Positions 38,675 through 47,459 of a stretch of DNA of 64,000 nt are shown here, piece by piece (position 1 is the stretch's first letter; each line of letters starts with the position of its first letter). Below the pieces are notes generated by a model that made no database searches, had not been told where the DNA came from, and saw only the letters and a program-made list of their open reading frames with translations. The translations under genes were made by a program, and so were the position numbers. Source of the stretch: Chloroflexota bacterium. Lineage in GTDB: Bacteria > Chloroflexota > Anaerolineae > Aggregatilineales > Phototrophicaceae. The DNA lies in assembly GCA_026709625.1 (NCBI GenBank), contig JAPOSR010000064.1:49005-113004 (forward strand). Reading direction: 5' to 3'.

Positions 38675-39400
38675 ATGAAGAAGATCGCATTGCTGTTCGT
38701 ATTCGCCAGTTTGTTTATACTGCTGGCTGGGCCGGCTTTGGCGCAAAGCAATGTCATGCGCGTCAAAGTGCGCAAAGGTGAGCCTTTTACAGTCAAATTG
38801 AAAAAGAACAGCACCTACATCGTCAATCCTTTCCCCAATATCTTGATGCCCGAAGCGGAAGTCGCCAGTGGCGGCGGCTGCATCGTCAACGCTAGCCCCT
38901 ATGACGATTACTTTATGCAGCACAGCATTTTTCAAACGAACTCGCGCAACTGCAAAGTGACGCTGAATGTGGTGTGGGACGAAGTCGGCAGCAGCGGCGT
39001 AGTGACCTTCATCCGCGTGAAAAATATAAAGAACATTGACCTGACGGCGGACTGGCAGCCCGTTACCTTGGGCAAAGGCACCTTTGCGGTATGGGGCGAA
39101 GGACCTTTGATGGTGGCTGAGATAGCTGGCCAATCGGCGGGCTGCCGTGAAGCGCACAGCGGCAGGAACAACCGTCTGGGCATCGCGGATATTGTTCACT
39201 CGCATATTGATGAAGACAACACGGCAATTGATGGCGCGACGCAAGAGCAAAGACCCGGGATCAACAGTTGGCACACATGGTTCAGAGTCTTGCCCAAGCG
39301 CTGCGAGCTGCAAATGCGTTCAATCTTGAACGGAGATGGGCAGGCTGGCCGGCTCACTTTGCTGAAATTGTCTTCTCAGCCGATTCGCCCGCGCGGCTGA
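38675..39400 (+). CDS. Hypothetical secreted protein
   Basis: Signal peptide MKKIALLFVFASLFILLAGPALAQ, RBS AGGAGAG. Confidence 0.7.
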   Translation: MKKIALLFVFASLFILLAGPALAQSNVMRVKVRKGEPFTVKLKKNSTYIVNPFPNILMPEAEVASGGGCIVNASPYDDYFMQHSIFQTNSRNCKVTLNVVWDEVGSSGVVTFIRVKNIKNIDLTADWQPVTLGKGTFAVWGEGPLMVAEIAGQSAGCREAHSGRNNRLGIADIVHSHIDEDNTAIDGATQEQRPGINSWHTWFRVLPKRCELQMRSILNGDGQAGRLTLLKLSSQPIRPRG

Positions 39401-39415
39401 CCGCGGAGAGACGCA

Positions 39416-39796
39416 ATGCCCACCAATGGCGCGCTCACCTGGCTCGTCCCTGATGCCTACCTGGCCGAGCCAGCCGATGCCGACCCTGTCAACAAAAATC
39501 ATGAATCGATATGCGTCCTCAATGTCACGCCCGATGACGCCAACATCCTGCTGGATTTCTATTTTGAAGACCGCCCACCTGTGGAAGGCATCGCCGTGGT
39601 CGTGCCAGCCAAACGGTGCCCGCACCTGCGCCTCGACAAGCCTGAGCAGATCGGCGGCTTGGTGATTCCTTTTGATGTGCCCTATGGCCTGCGCCTGCGC
39701 AGTGATGTGCCGATTGTCGTGCAATACTCGCGCATGTATGCCAGCGGCGGCAAAATCGACAGCCTCATCACCACTATGGCGTATCCGGTTGATTAG
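39416..39796 (+). CDS. Anabaena sensory rhodopsin transducer (ASRT)-family protein
   Basis: WLVPDAYLAEPADADPVNKNHESICVLNVTPDDANILLDFYFEDRPPVEGIAVVVPAKRCPHLRLDKPEQIGGLVIPFDVPYGLRLRSDVPIVVQYSRMYASGGKIDSLITTMAYP has the characteristic ASRT pattern. Confidence 0.87.
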   Translation: MPTNGALTWLVPDAYLAEPADADPVNKNHESICVLNVTPDDANILLDFYFEDRPPVEGIAVVVPAKRCPHLRLDKPEQIGGLVIPFDVPYGLRLRSDVPIVVQYSRMYASGGKIDSLITTMAYPVD

Positions 39797-39865
39797 GGCG
39801 ATTCACTTGCGCGGCGCAGAGTCAGGGCAGTCCTGCGGTCGCTCATGCCCCCGCATTTTCTCGAT

Positions 39866-40045
39866 GGGGAGTGGCGATTTTGGTGGATACGCTTTGCTTT
39901 GCCCCCACCCCAAACCCCTCCCCCAAAAATGAGGGAGGGGCTTACATACTGTGGAAGCGCAGGAGAAACTCCCCTTCCCTCGTTCTGGGGGCAAGGGGCC
40001 GGGGGATGGGGGCTTGGCTGCCATATCCACGCATTCATCACTCCC
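39866..40045 (+). repeat. Intergenic G4/hairpin repeat, copy 6 (full length)
   Basis: GGGGAGTGGCGATTTTGGTGGATACGC...CCCCTCCCCCAAAAATGAGGGAGGGG...CCCCTTCCCTCGTTCTGGGGGCAAGGGGCCGGGGGATGGGGGCTTGG...CATATCCACGCATTCATCACTCCC. Confidence 0.88.
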
Positions 40046-40433
40046 CTCGATGCGCCAGCTTGACCGGGCAGGCGATGCCATGTCCGCCGCCTTCGACCAC
40101 CAGTTGCTGACCGACATAGCCATCCGCTGCGGGCTGTAGACGGTAGCTGATGATATAGCCGATTTCGCGGCCATCAGCCGGCATGGGCGCGATGAAGCTG
40201 GCGCTGCCCGTGTAGTGGCCAGTCTCATCACGCAGCAGGCGGAAGTCGTCAAAAGCAATTTTCTGCTCGTCAAGGCGCGTGATTTGGATTGCATCGGGCT
40301 CTCGCGCCTGGCAGTCGCCCGCATACTCCAGCGTCCAGCTGCCTGTGCCTGGCGTAGGTGTGGGCATCGCCATGTTGCCGCAGCCGGATAGCAGCAAACA
40401 CAGCAGGACTATGCGCAGGCGATGGGGGCGCAT
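40038..40433 (-). CDS. Putative lipoprotein of unknown function
   Basis: MRPHRLRIVLLCLLLSGCGNMAMPTPTPGTG lipobox LLSGC. Confidence 0.7.
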   Translation of the reverse strand: MRPHRLRIVLLCLLLSGCGNMAMPTPTPGTGSWTLEYAGDCQAREPDAIQITRLDEQKIAFDDFRLLRDETGHYTGSASFIAPMPADGREIGYIISYRLQPAADGYVGQQLVVEGGGHGIACPVKLAHRGE

Positions 40434-40552
40434 GTGCGATTTTTCGCGCAATTTCCACAGATAGGCGCGCGCCATTCGTTCGCCCTTCAGGTTCGGTAAC
40501 AGCGTATGGGCGAGACAACTGCCTCGCCCCTGTATGTCGGCTTTGGGCGGGG

Positions 40553-41608
40553 TTACAGCAAAACTTCCTGCCCGCTGGCTTCGCTTTCATAGATGGCGTT
40601 GAGCACCTGCATGACTTGCAGAGACTGCTCGGCTGGCACGGGCGAAGGCGCGCCGTCCAGGATGGCTTGCGCGAACTCGATGCACTCCTGCGCATGCGGC
40701 TCAGCCTGGTCGCGCGTCAGCTTCAAGCTGCGGTTGATAAGCTGCTTGGTATCATAATTCGTCTGGTAGATCTCGCAGCGGGGCCAATGCGAGCCGCCTT
40801 TGTCGCCATAGAGCCACATCTGCATGTCTTCGCTGTCGGTGTTGTGGTGCAGCATCCAGGAGACTTCGAGCACCAGCGTCGCGCCGTTTTCGAAGCGCAC
40901 AAAAGCCAGCGCCAGCTCTTCGACATCCATCTCGGGCGGCACGGTGTTCAGGTTGTCCCACAGACCAAAGGCTTTGGGATTTTTCGCCAGGCGCTTGCTG
41001 GCGACGCCGGTCACCGACACCGGGCGCGGATTGCCCATAAACCACAGCGTTAGGTCGAGAATGTGCACGCCGATATCAATGGTCGCGCCACCGCCACTAT
41101 GCTGTTTGAGCAAGAAGCCCGGCCGGGTGGGGATAGCCGTGCGGCGCAGCATCCAACTGCGCGCGTGATACACATCGCCCAGCGCGCCGGCGTCAATCTC
41201 GGCTTTCAGCGCTTTTGATTTGCCACTGAAGCGGAAATGCTGGGCGGTCATCAGCAGTTTGCCGCTGCGATCGCGGGCGTCGATCATGCGTTGGACATCG
41301 GCGGGCGTTGGCGCGAGCGGCTTCTCGCAGATGACATGCTTGCCAGCCTCCAGCGCGGCAATCGACAGATCGGCATGGTACATATTGGGCGTGCAAACAT
41401 CGATAATGTCAATATCGGGGGCCTTGATGAGCTCGGCGCTGTCGCTGTACAGGCGGCTGACACCATGATTCGCGCCCCAGCTTTCTAGCGCGGCTGGCGA
41501 CAGGTCTGCGCCGGCGACGACTTCGGTATTGGGCGATTCTGCCCAGCCCGGCATGTGCGCGCGCGCGATACCGCCGACGCCGATGACACCCACTTTCAAA
41601 CGGCTCAT
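40553..41608 (-). CDS. Gfo/Idh/MocA family oxidoreductase
   Basis: MSRLKVGVIGVGGIARAHMPGW, DVCTPNMYHADLSIAALEAGKHVICEKPLAPT. Confidence 0.93.
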   Translation of the reverse strand: MSRLKVGVIGVGGIARAHMPGWAESPNTEVVAGADLSPAALESWGANHGVSRLYSDSAELIKAPDIDIIDVCTPNMYHADLSIAALEAGKHVICEKPLAPTPADVQRMIDARDRSGKLLMTAQHFRFSGKSKALKAEIDAGALGDVYHARSWMLRRTAIPTRPGFLLKQHSGGGATIDIGVHILDLTLWFMGNPRPVSVTGVASKRLAKNPKAFGLWDNLNTVPPEMDVEELALAFVRFENGATLVLEVSWMLHHNTDSEDMQMWLYGDKGGSHWPRCEIYQTNYDTKQLINRSLKLTRDQAEPHAQECIEFAQAILDGAPSPVPAEQSLQVMQVLNAIYESEASGQEVLL

Positions 41609-41619
41609 GTTCTTGCTCC

Positions 41620-42639
41620 TTATGGTATTTGGGGTTTTACCCAGGCATTTGTATTTGCAGCTTGATACAAGGATTGCATGACGGCGCTGCGGTCCGCCGC
41701 TTCTTTCGCGCTGATCAATGGCGCAGATTCCCCCAGCAGCGCCTCTAAAAACAGGACGAAGGCGTGGGGCAGGGCATCTGGCAAATCTGTCCATTCGCCA
41801 CCATCCGCACCATCCAGATTATCCGACTTTATGAACAATTTGCCACTGTCAACATAGGCGATGCCGCCAGTGCCGCTGATGAAAGCTGGCTGCGGATTTA
41901 GCATATCCACCCAGCCAGCCGCCAAGGAAGCGATTGCGCCACTTTTGAAACGCAGCAGCCCTTCGCCATATTCATCGCAATTGTAGCGCCCCAGCAGCCG
42001 GTCGACCTGCGCTGTTACGCATTCGACATCGCCGAGCAGCCACATCAACAAATCCAGCGAGTGCGCGCCTAGATCGCCAAAGCCGCCACAGCCCGCGCGC
42101 TCTAGATCTGCCATCCAGTGGAAGCCGTCTTCGTACCAGCCGAGCCCGGGGTCGAACCAGCCCGCCAATGCGCCGTGGTGAACATTGCTGTGGCGCGCCC
42201 GCGTAATCGTGCCCAATGCGCCATCATCAAGCCAGATTTTCAACTGACGGCTGATTGGATAGCTGCGCATAAAATGGCCGATCTGGAAGAGCACGCCAGC
42301 CTCATCAATGGCGCGCTGCATGGCATAGGCATCGGCGGCGCTCGCGGCCAACGGTTTCTCGACGAAGACATGCTTGCGGGCGGCGCAGGCGGCTTCGACC
42401 AGTTCGCGGTGCAGGTTGGTCTCGGAGCAGACAATGACAGCATCGACAGCTTCATCACGCAGGATATCGCGGTAGTCGCTGACGGCAAGGCAGCTGCTGT
42501 GCCCGGCGGCGATTGTGGCGCGCGCTGGGTCGCTGTCCCATAGCGACTGGATGGTGAAGCGCGTCGGGCGCTCCAAAATGGACTGGATGAACGACGGCGT
42601 GTGAATGTGCGCCACGCCCAAGAAAGCGAGTGTTTTCAT
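41620..42639 (-). CDS. Gfo/Idh/MocA family oxidoreductase (second)
   Basis: VDAVIVCSETNLHRELVEAACAARKHVFVEKPLAAS; GDLGAHSLDLLMWLLG. Confidence 0.92.
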   Translation of the reverse strand: MKTLAFLGVAHIHTPSFIQSILERPTRFTIQSLWDSDPARATIAAGHSSCLAVSDYRDILRDEAVDAVIVCSETNLHRELVEAACAARKHVFVEKPLAASAADAYAMQRAIDEAGVLFQIGHFMRSYPISRQLKIWLDDGALGTITRARHSNVHHGALAGWFDPGLGWYEDGFHWMADLERAGCGGFGDLGAHSLDLLMWLLGDVECVTAQVDRLLGRYNCDEYGEGLLRFKSGAIASLAAGWVDMLNPQPAFISGTGGIAYVDSGKLFIKSDNLDGADGGEWTDLPDALPHAFVLFLEALLGESAPLISAKEAADRSAVMQSLYQAANTNAWVKPQIP

Positions 42640-42807
42640 GCCGACTCCTCAGTAGAAGCAAGTGAGTAGTAGAATCCAGCGACAACGTACACTGGGAATA
42701 CAGAATGGATAGAGCTTGTTCGCCACAGAGACACCGAAACAAGCGCAAGCGGGGCGGTCATCGCCGCTTGCCTGCGCCAAACTGTGGCAAAATCCTTGTT
42801 TCTTGGC

Positions 42808-44265
42808 TCAGTTTTCCAGGTCAAAGTCCACTTCAAAGCGCCGCCGCCAGGGCAGCCGCACATTGGCTACGCGCCAGCCAAGCAGGTCGGGCAGGCGGTC
42901 GATTTCCGCTTGCAGGCTCTGCGCTGCCAACGTTGTCATCTCGCGCTCAGCCGCGGCGGAATAAAGCGTGGCGCTGTCATCCAGGCGTGGGCGCACACAT
43001 TGCATATAACAGTGATCTTCCACAAAACGGCGCGCTAGGAAATGCTGCGCTGCCGCCGCATCCACCAGGTGCATATGCGCGATGCCCTGCGCCAGCGCCA
43101 CGCCAATCGTGTTGCCAGCGGTATTCCAAGCCCCATAAGCCGCCAGCGACAAGAGCGGAACATGTCGTTGCAGCGCCTCGATCAGCACGGGGTCGCTGCC
43201 ATTGGGGTAGGCGACATCGCAGACGATGACGCGCTTGCCAGCTGCCGTCCAGTCCGCAATCTGCGCGGCGAAAGATTCAACTGCTTCTGCGCGGTAGGCG
43301 CGGTCGCTGGCGGCCTGAGCGGGATTATAGAAATCGCTGCCGCTGGGGACAGGCGTGTTGAGCGCGACCAGCAGGTCGGCGTGGTCGATATTGTCCACCG
43401 GCTCGCCACCAACCGCGCGGATCTGTCGCTGGAGTGTGAGCCGCACCGGCCCGTCTTCGAAAGGCGCGATACGCTCGGCATCGGCGGGGATGGCGCAATG
43501 TACAAAGAAGCGCGGTTTTTTGCCCAGCGCCGCCAGAAACGCCCGCGCCAGCAATGCGCTGCCCACTTCGTCTGCGCCGGGATACATCAAAAGCCGCGGG
43601 TCATCGCCGCGCCGCCGCGCCCATTCGCGCAGCCAGGCTTTCTCGCGCGTGCCAAAGCCATATTCGCTGGTATCGTCCGAGCTGATGACCAGCAGGTCGA
43701 AGATGTCATCCGCCAGCAGATCGAGCGTCGCCAGGTTGACAAGATGATTGCGCGCGCGCCGCCGCAGCATGTCTTGCAGGTGCGCCGCGTATGGACTGTG
43801 TGATGGCGCGGGCTTTCCGCCGAAGTGGTGCGCATCGTACCGCTGGGAATAACCGTAAAGCTCGGGTCCCGATTCGCGCCAATAGTCAGGCTCTTCGACG
43901 CTGGCGCGGTTTTTGGATATGCGAGTCACCAGCCCAAAGGCGTAGATGGGCAATTTTGGGTGGCGGCGCTTAAGCTCGCGCAGGGTGTCCAAGCGGCGCA
44001 GCGCGTCCAGTGGCCTGTCGTCAGTGATGCGCGATGGCACCAGCCCGCCATAGACCAGCATCTCCAGCGACACAACCAGCGCGTCCATGTCGGCGGCGTG
44101 ACGCAGCAGCCAGTCGCCCAGCGCGACGCAATCGGCGGGCTTGCGGAAGCGGCTTTGCAAACCAGGCGGCGGCAGCGCGACATCCAGTCCGGCGATCTCG
44201 CCGATCATGCGCGGGAAGCGCGTGTTCACCGGGCGCTCGTCCAGCGGGATAAGTCCGATTTTCAT
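42808..44265 (-). CDS. DUF4127 family protein
   Basis: MKIGLIPLDERPVNTRFPRMIGEIAGLDVALPP; DALVVSLEMLVYGGLVPSR; LLVISSDDTSEYGFGTREK. Confidence 0.82.
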   Translation of the reverse strand: MKIGLIPLDERPVNTRFPRMIGEIAGLDVALPPPGLQSRFRKPADCVALGDWLLRHAADMDALVVSLEMLVYGGLVPSRITDDRPLDALRRLDTLRELKRRHPKLPIYAFGLVTRISKNRASVEEPDYWRESGPELYGYSQRYDAHHFGGKPAPSHSPYAAHLQDMLRRRARNHLVNLATLDLLADDIFDLLVISSDDTSEYGFGTREKAWLREWARRRGDDPRLLMYPGADEVGSALLARAFLAALGKKPRFFVHCAIPADAERIAPFEDGPVRLTLQRQIRAVGGEPVDNIDHADLLVALNTPVPSGSDFYNPAQAASDRAYRAEAVESFAAQIADWTAAGKRVIVCDVAYPNGSDPVLIEALQRHVPLLSLAAYGAWNTAGNTIGVALAQGIAHMHLVDAAAAQHFLARRFVEDHCYMQCVRPRLDDSATLYSAAAEREMTTLAAQSLQAEIDRLPDLLGWRVANVRLPWRRRFEVDFDLEN

Positions 44266-44516
44266 GCGACCTCCTGTTTGCTCGCGCTATCTGCGCAGAG
44301 CGCGGGCTGGCCACAAGGGCATTTTGTTATAAAGACGCAGGGACAGGTTCAGGAAAGTTGCCAAACGCTGAATGCCGATTTCACTGCTAGCCCAAAGCCC
44401 TCTCCCTCACGAAAGGCGAGGGCTTTAATTCCACTGAATGCGTCTGCAAAACACCCTTGCCCTGTTCTGGAAGACGGGGCTGGACTGGGGGATGAGGGCT
44501 TAGCGTGAACACTTGG

Positions 44517-45308
44517 TCAGGATTGCTTCAGCAATTCCTCTTTGCCGCGGCGTTCGCGGTAGCCGTTCACGATCAAGCCAGGCCGGCCCAGGCTCTGCCC
44601 ATCCCATTGGTCGTTGTGCGGGTCGCGAAAGCCCATGCGCACCATGCGGCGCGGATCGCTGGTCTGGTTGATATAGCTGCCATGGATGCAATACAGATGA
44701 AAGACCACCACATCGCCACGCTTGGCTGGCACAGGCACGGTGTCTTCCAACTGGTATTTGTTCGCATCGAGATGTGGCGAACAAGGCGTGCCATCGGCAT
44801 TTTGCAGCACATGGGGGATTTTGCCGCGCTTGTGCGAGCCCGCCAGAAAGCGGATCTCGCCATTTTCATGGAAGGTGTCGTCCAGGTGCACCAGCACATC
44901 GACATAGCGCCCGTCGGCATGCTCATAGAAGGGATAATCCTGATGCATGGGGAAGGGGTGTCCGGTCTGTGGCGGTTTAATGTGCATGGTGGTGTGGTGC
45001 AGCTCAACGCTGGAGGCCAATAATTGCGAGAGCGCCTCGCCGAGCTTGGCGTTTGTCACGGCGCGCATCCAAGCGTCGGAATACAGGTGCAGGTCGTGCA
45101 TGGCGGTCAGCTTGACCTGCTTTTCCAGATCTTCGTCAAAATAGACATCGCGCCAGGGGCCCGACCAGCCGGGACTGGTGATCGCCCAATCTTCGATCAA
45201 GCGGTCGAGGCTGTCAGAAAGCGCGCCGATCTCGTCTTCATCAAAGACCTGGGGGATGCGCAAAAAGCCATTTTCGTGGAAGAAGTCGATCTGTTCCTGG
45301 GTCAGCAT
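44517..45308 (-). CDS. Phytanoyl-CoA dioxygenase (PhyH) family protein
   Basis: FFHENGFLRIPQVFDEDEI, HQDYPFYEHADGRYVDVLVHLDD, GDVVVFHLYCIHGSYINQTSDPRRMVRMGF Fe/2OG-binding pattern. Confidence 0.9.
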   Translation of the reverse strand: MLTQEQIDFFHENGFLRIPQVFDEDEIGALSDSLDRLIEDWAITSPGWSGPWRDVYFDEDLEKQVKLTAMHDLHLYSDAWMRAVTNAKLGEALSQLLASSVELHHTTMHIKPPQTGHPFPMHQDYPFYEHADGRYVDVLVHLDDTFHENGEIRFLAGSHKRGKIPHVLQNADGTPCSPHLDANKYQLEDTVPVPAKRGDVVVFHLYCIHGSYINQTSDPRRMVRMGFRDPHNDQWDGQSLGRPGLIVNGYRERRGKEELLKQS

Positions 45309-45410
45309 AGTGCGTTTTCCTCGCTACATGTTGTTTGATTTCGCGGCGCACAGTATACGCCCATCAGCGGCGGGCGCAAGACTTTGCTATCTCCAAAAAA
45401 AGCGCGCTTG

Positions 45411-47459
45411 TCAACCGTCTGCGGCTGTGATGGTGATGGTGTAGGCATCGACGCCGCGCCCACGACCATCCGCGCCCAGCAGCACCTCGTAGGTGCCGGT
45501 CGCGCCGAAAGTGAGGGTGCCGCGGTTGCTGCGGCGGGCGCTGTCGAAGGCAAAGACGATGCTGCCGTCGGGCGCATAGATGGTAGCCAGCGGGGCGAAG
45601 AAGCCAGTGCCGCTCAAACCGCGTCCGCCGGTGATTAGTTTGATCTCGACTGTTGTGCCGGCGATGCCTTCTAGGCGATAGTTGTGGCGATCGTCGGCGC
45701 TTTGGATTTCGTCGACCGTATCTTCGCCCAAGACGATGTCGCCCTTCGCCACCGCGCCTTCTCGCTCAATGACGAAGTCGGGCGGAGCGATGGTGGGAAT
45801 GGCGGTCGGCTCGGGCAGGTCGCCGGCGATGCTGATGGTATAGGCATCGACGCCGCGCCCACGATCATCCGCGCCCAGCAGCACCTCGTAGGTGCCGGTC
45901 GCGCCAAAAGTGAGCGCGCCACTGTTGCTGCGGCGGGCGCTGTCGAAGGCAAAGACGATGCTGCCGTCGGGCGCGTAGATGGTAGCCAGCGGGGAAAAGA
46001 AGCCGGTGCCGCTCAAGCCGCGCCCACCAGTAATCAGCTTGATGTCGACGGTCGCGCCTTCGATGCCCGCCAAGGTATAGCGATGCCGGTCGTCGGCTGT
46101 TTCAATCTCGCCGATTGTATCTTCATTCCAAAGGATGCTGCCTTTGTCGATCGCGCCGGCTCGTTCGATAACGAACTTTGGCTCGACGGCGCTGGCTGTG
46201 GCGGGTTCTGGCTCGGCAACTGCTGTCGGAATAGCTGTTGCTGTGGCTGGCGCCGCTTCTGGCGTCACGATGGCGGTCACGACTACAGTTTCGACGACAG
46301 TCTGCACTTCAATTTCCGGTTCGCGGTTTAGCGCGATGATGACGCCCAGCGCAAAGCCAAGGATAATCAGCGCGGCTGCGGCGATGCGCTCGCGGCTGCG
46401 ACTGCGGCTGGATGCGGCTGCGGCGATGCTCTTGGGGCGATTTTCTACCAAAGACAATTCTTGTGGCGCTACATCACGCTCGTCATACAGATAGCAAGCG
46501 GCTTCATGTTTGGATTTCTCCATCATGAAGAGCGGCGGCTGTTTTTCCAGGCATTTGTCCATGCGGTGCGGGCAGCGTGGATAATACCGACAGCCTTGGG
46601 CGGCGGCTGTGCGCATTTCTTCTTCGCTGGGCAGCGAGATATCGACATCCCACTTGTCGGTCGGGTCGGGCACGGGCACGCTGTCGATCAGCAGCTGCAC
46701 ATAGGGGTGCTGGGGGGCATCGATGACGTCGACAGCGGTTCCGCGCTCGGCTGTGGTGCCTTGGTAGAGCATATAGATTTCATCACCGATTTGATAGGCG
46801 GTGCTGAGGTCGTGCGTGATATACAAGAAAGAAATGCCGTGCTCATCACGCAGGCGCAGCATGGCATCCAGGATAGATGCGCGCAGGCTGGCGTCGACCA
46901 TAGAAACGGGTTCGTCGGCGACGATCAACTTGGGCTTAATCATATAGGCGCGCGCCATCATGATGCGCTGACGCTGCCCGCCGCTGAGCTGGTGCGGGTA
47001 TTTGCGCAGCACATCTTCGCCATACAAGCCGACCACATTCAAGCCAGCCTCGACCATGTCGCGGTATTCGCTTTGGTTGTCAGACAAGCTGAAATGGCGG
47101 TTGACCAGATCAAAGACATGGTCGATGCGATAAAAAGGATTGTAAACGCCGAATGGGTCCTGGAATACCGCTTGCACATTGCGGCGATAGGCTTTCAGCT
47201 GCTCGCTGTCCATATCGGTAATATCTTCGCCATCGAAGATAATCCGCCCTGATGTCAGCTTGATAAAGCCCAACACGAGGTTGGCCAGCGTGGTTTTGCC
47301 GCTGCCGCTTTCGCCAGCGATCGTGGTGATGGTCGCTGGCGAGCCACTGATGGTCATATTGAAGTTGTCCAGCGCGACTACTGACTTCTTCTCGCCAAGG
47401 AAGCCGCCGCTGGAATAGATTTTTGTTGCGTCACGAATTTGCAATAGTGGCGAGGGCAT
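45411..47459 (-). CDS. OppF-like ABC ATPase fused to a TM helix and two tandem extracytoplasmic beta-sandwich (PPC-like) modules
   Basis: N-terminal GESGSGKTTLANLVLGF / [36 protein letters not shown] and GCRYYPRCPHRMDKC; then TM AAALIILGFALGVIIAL, a low-complexity linker, and two copies of TVDIKLITGGRGLSGTGFFxPLATIYAPDGSIVFAFDSARRSNxGxLTFGATGTYEVLLGAD. Confidence 0.9.
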   Translation of the reverse strand: MPSPLLQIRDATKIYSSGGFLGEKKSVVALDNFNMTISGSPATITTIAGESGSGKTTLANLVLGFIKLTSGRIIFDGEDITDMDSEQLKAYRRNVQAVFQDPFGVYNPFYRIDHVFDLVNRHFSLSDNQSEYRDMVEAGLNVVGLYGEDVLRKYPHQLSGGQRQRIMMARAYMIKPKLIVADEPVSMVDASLRASILDAMLRLRDEHGISFLYITHDLSTAYQIGDEIYMLYQGTTAERGTAVDVIDAPQHPYVQLLIDSVPVPDPTDKWDVDISLPSEEEMRTAAAQGCRYYPRCPHRMDKCLEKQPPLFMMEKSKHEAACYLYDERDVAPQELSLVENRPKSIAAAASSRSRSRERIAAAALIILGFALGVIIALNREPEIEVQTVVETVVVTAIVTPEAAPATATAIPTAVAEPEPATASAVEPKFVIERAGAIDKGSILWNEDTIGEIETADDRHRYTLAGIEGATVDIKLITGGRGLSGTGFFSPLATIYAPDGSIVFAFDSARRSNSGALTFGATGTYEVLLGADDRGRGVDAYTISIAGDLPEPTAIPTIAPPDFVIEREGAVAKGDIVLGEDTVDEIQSADDRHNYRLEGIAGTTVEIKLITGGRGLSGTGFFAPLATIYAPDGSIVFAFDSARRSNRGTLTFGATGTYEVLLGADGRGRGVDAYTITITAADG
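45423..46110. repeat. Intragenic tandem direct repeat (two ~300-400 bp units encoding the duplicated beta module)
   Basis: 45440-45640 and 45840-46030 share long near-identical stretches, e.g. AGGCATCGACGCCGCGCCCACGAYCATCCGCGCCCAGCAGCACCTCGTAGGTGCCGGTCGCGCC. Confidence 0.85.

Noticed and set aside
39866-40045. Repeats considered as a CRISPR array
   Set aside because: Copies are single, kilobases apart and about 180 bp long; no regular spacer-repeat organisation or cas genes.
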